Origin: Solirubrobacter soli DSM 22325
Lineage (GTDB): Bacteria > Actinomycetota > Thermoleophilia > Solirubrobacterales > Solirubrobacteraceae
DNA length: 64,000 nucleotides
Assembly: GCF_000423665.1 (NCBI RefSeq)
Contig: NZ_AUIK01000001.1
Span: 500,422-564,421, forward strand
Reading direction: 5' to 3'
Shown here: positions 43,021 to 49,858 of the stretch, piece by piece
Position numbering within the stretch: position 1 is the first letter of the stretch
Layout: the number at the start of each line of letters is the position of its first letter
The notes under the pieces: model-generated
Told to the model about the DNA's origin: nothing
Database searches by the model: none
Seen by the model: only the letters and a program-made list of their open reading frames with translations
Program-made: the position numbers and the translations under genes

Positions 43021-44988
43021 CTAAAAACCGGTCCTCAGGCCGTACCCGAACGGATACAGCGGGTCGTAGTGGCGGTCGCCGATGTTGATCGGCTCCTGAG
43101 CGAGCGTCTTCGGCCAGGTCACCGGCAGCTTCCCGGTGTACGGTCGCGCGCCGAACAGCGTGTCGGCCACGCCTTCGCCTTCGCTGCCGGGCAGCCACGC
43201 CGCGACGATCGCGTCCGCCGCATTGCGCTGCGCCGGGTCGAGGATCAGCGGACGACCGGAGACGACGACGATCACGCAGCGCTTCGCGGCCGCGCAGACC
43301 TTGTCGACCGCGGCCTTGTCGGCCGCCGAGAGCTGCATGTCCTTCACCGGCCGCGGCTGGCCGTTGTCACCCGGGTCGTACGCCCACTGCGGGCCGAAGA
43401 CGTCGCCGAAGCCCTCGGCGTACGGCGTCTCGCCGACGACGACCACGCCGAACGCCTTGCGCGAGATCGGGGCGGAGCCGTCCACGCTGAACGTGACGTT
43501 CCCGCGGGCCTCTTGACGAATGCCGTCGAGGATCGTCGTGCCGGGGATGACGTTGGTCGAACCGCCCTGCCAGGTCAGCGTCCAGCCACCGGCCTGGTTG
43601 CCGATGACGTTCGCGTTGGAGCCGGCGACGTAGACGTCGTGGTTGCCGCGGAGCGGAAGCACGTGCTTGTCGTTCTTGAGCAGCACCTGGGACTCCGCCA
43701 CCGCGCGGCGCGCCAGCGCACGGTGCGCGGGCGAGCCGACCTGCCCGATGTTGCGGCGGTCCGTGAACGGGTGCTCGAAGAGTCCGAGCTCGAACTTCTT
43801 GGTCAGGATCCGGCGCACCGCGTCGTCGATGCGGGCCATCGGGACCTGACCCGACGTGACCAGACCGTTCAGCGTCGTCTCGAACTGCTCGAAGTTCGAG
43901 GGCTGCATGAACATGTCGATGCCCGCGTTGACGCCCGTCTGGACCTTCTGGGCGAACGTCGACGTCGTCGGGTCGATGTGGTCGATGCCGTTGTAGTCGG
44001 AGATCACGAAGCCGTCGAAGCCGACCTTCTGCTTGAGCCAGCCCGTGATCAGGTCGCGATTGCCGTGCATGTTGATCGGGTTGCCGAGGCCGTCCTCGGT
44101 CCAGTCGACGTCCGAGTACGACGGCATCACCGAGCCGACGTCATAGCGCTGCACCGCGGGGACGTACTGCTGCAGCGCCAGCCGGTCGAACGTCGCGTGG
44201 TCGACCTGGTCGACGCCTTGATCGATCGGGTAGTTGCCGGTCGTCTGCGAGTTGGAGCCGGTGCCGTACGTGGTCAGGCCGTCGCCGGCGAAGTGCTTCG
44301 CCGTGGCCAGCACCCGGTCGGGGTCGGACAGGTGGCCGGGCGGGCCTTGGAAGCCTTCGATCGCGGTCTCCATCTGGATGACGAGGCTCGGGTCCTCGCC
44401 GAAGGACTCATAGGTCCGGCCCCAGCGGTCGTCGCGCGCCACGCAGATGCAGGGCGCGAACGCCCACTGCGGCCCGCTCGCCCGTGTCTCCTCGGCGGCC
44501 ACGTGCTCGACGTCGCGCACGAGCGCCGGATCGCGCGTCGCTCCGAGACCGATGTTGTGCGGGAACACCGTCGCGCCGTTCAGGTTCCCGTGGCCGTGGA
44601 CGGTGTCGACGCCGTAGATCAGCGGGATGTGCAGCCGCGTCGCGAGCGCGGCCCGTTGGTAGCGATCGACCATGTCGGCCCACGCCGTCGGCGTGTTCGG
44701 CGTCGGCACCGAGCCGCCGCCGGAGAGCACGCTCCCGAGCGCGTCCGTCGTGATCTTCGACGTGTCCGCGTCGACGCTCGACCGCTCGGCCTGCGTCATC
44801 TGGCCGATCTTCTCCGCCGGCGTCATCCGCGACAGCAGGTCGTCGACCCTGCGCTGCACGGGCAAGCCGGCGTTCTCGTAGGGCAGTGCCGCCGCCTGTT
44901 GCGACGCCTGATGCGCGCCGGCCGCGGGCACCGCCATTGCTGCCACCGCGGCACCCGCGGCGAGCAGGACCGATCCGGATCGGTGCAT
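43021..44988 (-). CDS. Secreted glycoside hydrolase family 3 beta-glucosidase-like enzyme
   Basis: The 655-residue protein has a good ribosome site (GGGAGGAG) before ATG 44988 and a signal peptide (AAMAVPAAGAHQ). GH3 N-terminal domain motifs include LSRMTPAEKIGQMTQAER, PLIYGVDTVHGHGNLNGATV, RDDRWGRTYESFGEDP and ATAKHFAGDG. The nucleophile Asp sits in GFVISDYNGIDH. The C-terminal alpha/beta domain has AVAESQVLLKNDKHVLPLRG, WQGG, and VSGRPLILD, with PFGYGLRTGF at the end. It resembles exo-1,3/1,4-beta-glucanases such as barley ExoI. It likely hydrolyses beta-glucans or cellobiose outside the cell, which could feed the sugar dehydrogenases nearby. Confidence 0.92.
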   Translation of the reverse strand: MHRSGSVLLAAGAAVAAMAVPAAGAHQASQQAAALPYENAGLPVQRRVDDLLSRMTPAEKIGQMTQAERSSVDADTSKITTDALGSVLSGGGSVPTPNTPTAWADMVDRYQRAALATRLHIPLIYGVDTVHGHGNLNGATVFPHNIGLGATRDPALVRDVEHVAAEETRASGPQWAFAPCICVARDDRWGRTYESFGEDPSLVIQMETAIEGFQGPPGHLSDPDRVLATAKHFAGDGLTTYGTGSNSQTTGNYPIDQGVDQVDHATFDRLALQQYVPAVQRYDVGSVMPSYSDVDWTEDGLGNPINMHGNRDLITGWLKQKVGFDGFVISDYNGIDHIDPTTSTFAQKVQTGVNAGIDMFMQPSNFEQFETTLNGLVTSGQVPMARIDDAVRRILTKKFELGLFEHPFTDRRNIGQVGSPAHRALARRAVAESQVLLKNDKHVLPLRGNHDVYVAGSNANVIGNQAGGWTLTWQGGSTNVIPGTTILDGIRQEARGNVTFSVDGSAPISRKAFGVVVVGETPYAEGFGDVFGPQWAYDPGDNGQPRPVKDMQLSAADKAAVDKVCAAAKRCVIVVVSGRPLILDPAQRNAADAIVAAWLPGSEGEGVADTLFGARPYTGKLPVTWPKTLAQEPINIGDRHYDPLYPFGYGLRTGF

Positions 44989-45055
44989 GTAACTCCTCCC
45001 TTCACCTCACTGGTGCCACGACCCTGCCCCGACCCCCCGATCGGGTAATCCTCAT

Positions 45056-46810
45056 TCAGGGCATCGCGGTGATGGCGGAGCGGGCGCGCGCGATCAACGT
45101 CTCGCCGGTGTCGTCCGGTCGTTGCACGGCCACGCCGATGGTGACCCGCGGCCCGATGGCGAACTCGGTGTGCAGCTCGGCCGCGATGTCGCCGTTCGCG
45201 CCGGGGATGAGGATGCTGAGGCGACGGCCGCTGTCGCGATAGACCGTCCCGCCGACGCGGGCGGCAGCGAGCTGCGTCGCGCGGGCCGCGATCAGCAGTG
45301 CGTGGTCGCCTTCGGCGTACCCCTCGTCGCAGTTGATGGAGTCGAGGTCGTCGAGTTGCACGATCGCGACGGTCGCCTCACCGCCGGTGACCGCCCGGGC
45401 CGCGGCCTCGTGGAACAGGCGATGACCGGGAAGGAGCGTGAGCGGGTCGGTGCCGGTGAGCTCGCGCAGCGGCGGCAGGCCGGCGGTGTCGATCGCCGAC
45501 GCGACGGCGCCGGCGATGTCGGGAGAGGGCGCCTTCGACGATCCGACGACGTCGGCCAGCGCGCGGACCACGCGGGCGTCGAAGCGCGTTCCCGCGCCGT
45601 TCACCAACTCGGCGACCGCGTCCACCGGCCAGCGCGCGGGCCGGTGCGGGCGCTCATGGGTCATGGCGCTATAGGCGTCGACAACCGCGACCACGCGGGC
45701 GGCAAGCGGGATCGCGTCCCCGCCGAGACCGGTCGGATAGCCGGTTCCGTCGAGACGCTCGTGGTGGTAGCGGACGGCCGTGGCGACGTCGTGCAGCGCG
45801 GGGAGCTCGTCGAGGAGGCCGGCGCCGACGCGGGGGTGCATCTCCACCAGCGTGCGCTCGTCCGCCGACAACGGTCCGGGGGTGTTCAGGATCCGGTCGG
45901 GGACGACGACGTTGCCGATGTCGCGCAGCACCGTCGCGGTTGCGATCAGCTCGAGATCATGCGCGTCGAGGTCCAGACGCCGCGCGACCGCGCGGGCGAT
46001 GAGCGTCGCCTCGCCCGCCTCGCGTCGAAGAACTGGGTCCAGGGCATCCAGGACGCCGATCAGCATCCGCACCGCGCCGCGGTGGACGCCGTGCAGATCC
46101 CGCTCGAGGCGCTCCGTCTGCAGCGCGGTGCCCGCATGGTCGCCGAGGGCCAGGAGGAGGTCGTCGTCGACGTCCTCGAATCCCCCGGGTCGGTTGGCGC
46201 ACACGATCACGCCGTGGAAGCGCCCGCGCAGGTACAGCGGGATCGCGACGAGGTTGTCGATCTCGTCTCCCGCGGCGCCGGGCGTGTCCTCGCGCACGAT
46301 CTGATCGCGGTCGAGCACCTCGCGCGCGAAGCGCTGCACGACGGCGCTGCGCTCCGCGTCACGCTCGAACCCGTGCGCGCACACGAGGTCGAGGTTCCCG
46401 TCGGCGTCCTCGTCGGCGCGCGAGAGCAGCAGGCCCTTCTGGGCTTCGACCAGCTCGATCGCGGCGCGCAGGATCAGATCGCGCGCGTCCGCGGACTCGT
46501 CGACCACGACGTGGGACTCGTGTGCGCGCTGCAGCTGCGTGCGGAGCTCGGCGTTCCACGAACGCTCGGCCCGCCGGCCCCGCTGCAGGCGCTCGATCAG
46601 CTCGCGCCGGTGGACGAGCTCCGCTTCGCGTTTGCGCAGCGCCTCCTTCAGGCGGTCCGCTTCGGCCCGGAGCTCCTCCACGAGGCGCGCCGACTCGCCG
46701 AGCTCCTTGCGCGCTCGCCGAACCAGCGTCGCGCCCGCGACCAGGCCGGAGGCGGCGGCCAGCGCGGATGCGGCTTGACGCCTGGCTTCAGACATATCGA
46801 GGAGGGTCAT
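45056..46810 (-). CDS. GAF / HD-GYP-like / degenerate GGDEF signalling protein
   Basis: From ATG 46810 (GTG 46816 and ATG 46795 are alternatives) the product is 584 residues. An N-terminal hydrophobic segment and a long coiled-coil (RELIERLQRGRRAERSW) come first. A GAF domain follows at about 100-245 (IELVEAQKGLLLSRADE, LVAIPLYLRGRFHGVIVCAN). The HD-GYP domain at about 255-400 has its C-terminal motif intact (HHERLDGTGYPTGLGGDAIP), but the HD motif reads TVLRDIGNVVVPD, where Arg replaces the metal-binding His and Asn the usual Lys. The last 150 residues are a GGDEF-like domain with DSGRRLSILI in place of RLGGDEF, so cyclase activity is absent. A non-catalytic c-di-GMP sensor or a weak hydrolase is likely. 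It lies 37 bp after the RTX-type gene. Confidence 0.8.
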   Translation of the reverse strand: MTLLDMSEARRQAASALAAASGLVAGATLVRRARKELGESARLVEELRAEADRLKEALRKREAELVHRRELIERLQRGRRAERSWNAELRTQLQRAHESHVVVDESADARDLILRAAIELVEAQKGLLLSRADEDADGNLDLVCAHGFERDAERSAVVQRFAREVLDRDQIVREDTPGAAGDEIDNLVAIPLYLRGRFHGVIVCANRPGGFEDVDDDLLLALGDHAGTALQTERLERDLHGVHRGAVRMLIGVLDALDPVLRREAGEATLIARAVARRLDLDAHDLELIATATVLRDIGNVVVPDRILNTPGPLSADERTLVEMHPRVGAGLLDELPALHDVATAVRYHHERLDGTGYPTGLGGDAIPLAARVVAVVDAYSAMTHERPHRPARWPVDAVAELVNGAGTRFDARVVRALADVVGSSKAPSPDIAGAVASAIDTAGLPPLRELTGTDPLTLLPGHRLFHEAAARAVTGGEATVAIVQLDDLDSINCDEGYAEGDHALLIAARATQLAAARVGGTVYRDSGRRLSILIPGANGDIAAELHTEFAIGPRVTIGVAVQRPDDTGETLIARARSAITAMP

Positions 46811-46847
46811 ACCCACCCGACATGCGCTCCACCCGGCGGCGGTGACA

Positions 46848-48416
46848 TCAGGCGGTCAAGGTCACCGCGACGGTGCTGGTGGTGGCGGCGACGGCGGCCA
46901 GCGTCGCCGTCAGCCGGTGACCGCGGCGAACGCGCCTGGCGGCGGACTTCGAGAGGGTCAGGGTGAGCGTGCGGATGCTCGCGCCAGGCACCCGGAAGGA
47001 GGCGGCTGCGAGCGCCCCGCCGGCGCGGAGCGTGACGCGGCCGGCGCACGCCGCGGAGCATCCGAGCGTGACCTTGACGCGGCGGTGCTTGTCCACCTTG
47101 AGCGTTCCACCCGCGAGCAGGACCGCGGGCGGAGCGGCTTGAGCCTTCAGGTCGACGGGGGCGGCGGCCATCGCGACCGCCGGCCGGTCGACGTGCTCGC
47201 AGTCGCCGGCGACCGCGTCGGTCGCGTCGGCGTGCACGGTGTCGTCGCCGTCGCCGCAGAGGACCGCGTCCGCGTTGCCGTCGGCCGCGTCGATCGTGTC
47301 GTCGCCGCCACCGCCGTCGAGGGTGTCCGAACCGCCCGCACCCGCGAGGTGGTCGTTGCCGGGACCGCCGGTGAGGACGTTGGCCGTGGCCGAGCCGATC
47401 AGCGTGTCGTCCTTCGTGCCGCCGATCACGTTCTCGACGTCGGAGCGCACGTTGTCCTTCTCGCCGGCGGTACCGTCGTCGGGGCGGTCGTCGAGCGTGA
47501 CGGTCACCGGGTTCTCCTGGGTGGCGTACGTGGCGGTGTCGACGCCGTCGCCGCCGCGCAGCATGTCGCTGCCCGCGCCGCCGTCGAGGGTGTCGTTGGC
47601 GCTGCCCGCGCTGCCCGCCTCGTCGTCGCCGAGGAGCGTGTCGTTGCCGACCCCGCCGCGCAGCGCGTCATCGCCCGCGCCGCCGACCAGGACGCCGCCG
47701 CCGGCGATCGTGTCCGCCCCAGTGCCGCCGAGCACGCGCTCGACGTTCGTGACCGTGTCGTCCTCCCCGGGCGCGCCGTCGTCGTGCATGCCGGCGTCCA
47801 CGGTGACCGTCAGCGGCGCCTTCGAGGAGGTGTAGTCGACGGTGTCGCTCCCCGGGCCGCCGTCGATCGTGTCCGCGCCCGGGCCGGCGACGATCGTGTC
47901 GTTGCCCTGCCCGCCGATCTGCGTGTCGTCTCCGCTGCCCGGCTCGGTGCCGAGCAGCCCGGTGTACGCGTCGTCGAGGACGTCGTTGCCGAGGCCGCCG
48001 TCGGCGATGTCGTTGCCGGCACCGCCCGACAGCTGGTCATCCGCGAACCCGCCGGTCAGGTGGTCGTTGCCGGTGCCGCCGTCCACGTGCGCGCCGACCC
48101 GCCCGTCGAGGTAGGACGTGAAGTTGTCGTCGCGGTCGTCGAGGAAGATCAGCGCCTCTCCGGGATCGGCCTGCGAGCAGTCCGCACCCGTCCCGGCGAA
48201 CGCCCCCGTGCACCCCAACCCGGGGGTCACACCGGCGCTGAAGTCATGGAACAGGTAGTGGCCGGTGTTCAGGTTGGCCACGGTCAGCCAGTTCGCCTCG
48301 TGCGGATCGGCCCGGTACACGGGCCCGGTGAGTCCCTGTCCCGCCTGCGCCGCAAGCGCCGTGGAGGGGAACACGAGAACCGCCGACAGGAGCACCACGA
48401 GCCGCTTCGAGAACAT
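46848..48416 (-). CDS. Secreted RTX-type calcium-binding repeat protein
   Basis: The 522-residue product has a signal peptide (LLSAVLVFPSTALAAQ). Residues about 110-400 contain many GGxGxD-type nonapeptide repeats (HVDGGTGNDHLTGGFADDQL, DTIDGGPGSDTVDY, LVGGAGDDALRGG, NVLTGGPGNDHLAG), which bind Ca in a parallel beta-roll. Interspersed segments (VTVTLDDRPDDGTAGEKDNV, DVENVIGG) are the typical spacers. The C-terminal about 120 residues form a beta domain with a CSAACAG pair (KVTLGCSAACAGRVTLRAGG), a module recurrent in this lineage. It uses a Sec signal peptide rather than a type I C-terminal signal. Confidence 0.85.
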   Translation of the reverse strand: MFSKRLVVLLSAVLVFPSTALAAQAGQGLTGPVYRADPHEANWLTVANLNTGHYLFHDFSAGVTPGLGCTGAFAGTGADCSQADPGEALIFLDDRDDNFTSYLDGRVGAHVDGGTGNDHLTGGFADDQLSGGAGNDIADGGLGNDVLDDAYTGLLGTEPGSGDDTQIGGQGNDTIVAGPGADTIDGGPGSDTVDYTSSKAPLTVTVDAGMHDDGAPGEDDTVTNVERVLGGTGADTIAGGGVLVGGAGDDALRGGVGNDTLLGDDEAGSAGSANDTLDGGAGSDMLRGGDGVDTATYATQENPVTVTLDDRPDDGTAGEKDNVRSDVENVIGGTKDDTLIGSATANVLTGGPGNDHLAGAGGSDTLDGGGGDDTIDAADGNADAVLCGDGDDTVHADATDAVAGDCEHVDRPAVAMAAAPVDLKAQAAPPAVLLAGGTLKVDKHRRVKVTLGCSAACAGRVTLRAGGALAAASFRVPGASIRTLTLTLSKSAARRVRRGHRLTATLAAVAATTSTVAVTLTA

Positions 48417-48429
48417 CGAGCGAGCATCC

Positions 48430-48985
48430 CGGCGGCGCCGGCCTGCCGCCAGGCGACAGGCCGACCTGTTCGTGGCGGCTCTCCGCCAACCGCGGCCTGG
48501 AGCGGTTGCGCGAGCGCGAACGTCCCGTTGACCAGCCTGCCCGGCGCGGTCGTCGACGGTCCGCGACGCTGAGGGTCGCGTCGCCGGCGGAGCCCGTGAT
48601 CGTGGCGGCGACGCTGCCCTCGGAGTCCTTGGCGACGCCGGGGATGAACGGGCCCAGGGCCGAAGCCGAGCGAGAGCGTCGCGGGGAGGGTGCCGCCGAC
48701 GCTTCCCTGTGCCGTGTTGGCCAGCGGGTCACCGGCCGCGCCGACCACCTTGGCGATCCAGGCCATCGCCTCGGGCACGTCGTAGTTGCCGGCGTGCGGC
48801 CGGTTCCAGGCGAGGCGTGCCGTGGCGGACGTACCAGTTCGGGGCGGTGCCGGCGCCCGTGCCGATGAAGTCCATCGAGTTGATCAGGTGCGTCTGCTCC
48901 TCGACGGTCGTGCTCCGCGCGGCGATGTCCTGCGCCCAGGTGCGGCCGGTGTCGTCGAGGCCGCTGTGCGTTCGCGTAGCCTTCC
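48430..48985 (-). pseudogene. Decayed esterase/tannase-like gene with fossil WxL-like module
   Basis: Reading all minus-strand frames gives pieces of one protein. The first is RTWAQDIAARSTTVEEQTHL followed by INSMDFIGTGAGTAPNWYVR. After an internal loss the frame changes, and RLAWNRPHAGNYDVPEAMAW and LANTAQGSVGGTLPATLSLG follow. A further shift gives GPFIPGVAKDSEG and AGDATLSVAD, then another gives GRLVNGTFALAQPLQAA. The first part resembles secreted tannase/feruloyl-esterase-like hydrolases. The second is the same C-terminal module as in the three proteins at 10967, 12937 and 36757. At least three frame disruptions and a deletion mark it as a pseudogene, and no start codon remains. Assembly error is possible but would need several independent errors. 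Confidence 0.7.
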
Positions 48986-48989
48986 CGCG

Positions 48990-49847
48990 ATGCGCCGCAA
49001 GCCAGACCGGACGCTGCTTGCGCTGCTGCCGCCGCTGGTCGCATTCATCGCCTTCGGCGCGTTGCGCGTGGACGCGCCGATCTCACTGATCGGGCTGCTC
49101 TTCGACAGCGCCTGGACGTTCGCGGCGGCGGCGGTCGTCGTCACGTTCGGCGGCGCGGCGCTGCTGTACGTCCGGCCGATCGAACGGCGCGTCGCCGGGG
49201 TGTTCGCGCCGTCGCGCGCGCCCACCGCCGAGGAGGAGGACCGGCTCCGCGGGCTGCTCGACGCCGTCGGGCGACGCGCGGCATTGAACACGGCGAACCT
49301 GGTCCCGCTCATCCATCGCACGACCGAGCTGAACGCGGCCGCCGGCGCCGTTCGGCTCCTGTTCGTCACCGAGGGTGCCCTGCGCCGCGAGGACGCCGAG
49401 CTCGAGGCGCTGCTCGCACACGAGCTCGGGCACCACCGCGGCCTGCACCCACTCGCCACGACCGTCGTCTGGTGGCTCGCGATCCCGGGAGAGGTCCTCG
49501 CACGCGTCTACCTCGCGCTGCGCCGGATCGGCGCCCGGCTCCGGGTGCGCCCGGTCGTCTGGCTGGTAACCGTCGCCCTCGTCGTCTGGCAGCTGGCTGT
49601 GATGTGGGTCTACTACGTCGGCAAGCTGCTCACGCAGCGCGCGGCCCGCATCTCGGAGTTCATCACGGACGCCGCGGCCGTCGAGTGGGGCTACGGGCCC
49701 GCGCTCCTGGACCTCTACCGGACGACACCGGACCGGGAGCCGGCCGGCCGCCTCGCCCGCCTGCTCGCCGACCACCCGCCGATCACGCAGCGCATCGCGC
49801 GCATCGAGGCCCGGGCGGCGATTGACGGCCCGGCGCTCGTTCAATAG
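48990..49847 (+). CDS. M48-family membrane metalloprotease
   Basis: From ATG 48990 the product is 285 residues. Two N-terminal helices (LLALLPPLVAFIAFGALRV and SAWTFAAAAVVVTFGGAALL) precede the zinc motif LLAHELGHHRGLH (HExxH, near residues 136-140). Two membrane helices follow, and the third ligand Glu sits in ARISEFITDAAAVEWG. The layout is that of HtpX/Ste24-like proteases of the M48 family, though shorter. It is presumably in envelope protein quality control. It is divergent from the pseudogene and 11 bp upstream of the LAL regulator gene, so the two are likely co-transcribed. Confidence 0.85.
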   Translation: MRRKPDRTLLALLPPLVAFIAFGALRVDAPISLIGLLFDSAWTFAAAAVVVTFGGAALLYVRPIERRVAGVFAPSRAPTAEEEDRLRGLLDAVGRRAALNTANLVPLIHRTTELNAAAGAVRLLFVTEGALRREDAELEALLAHELGHHRGLHPLATTVVWWLAIPGEVLARVYLALRRIGARLRVRPVVWLVTVALVVWQLAVMWVYYVGKLLTQRAARISEFITDAAAVEWGYGPALLDLYRTTPDREPAGRLARLLADHPPITQRIARIEARAAIDGPALVQ

Positions 49848-49858
49848 CGTCGCCGCGG

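Noticed and set aside
48244..49044. A single intact gene in the 48.4-49.0 kb gap
   Set aside because: No frame keeps the recognisable protein pieces together; they are spread over three frames, so I called a pseudogene.
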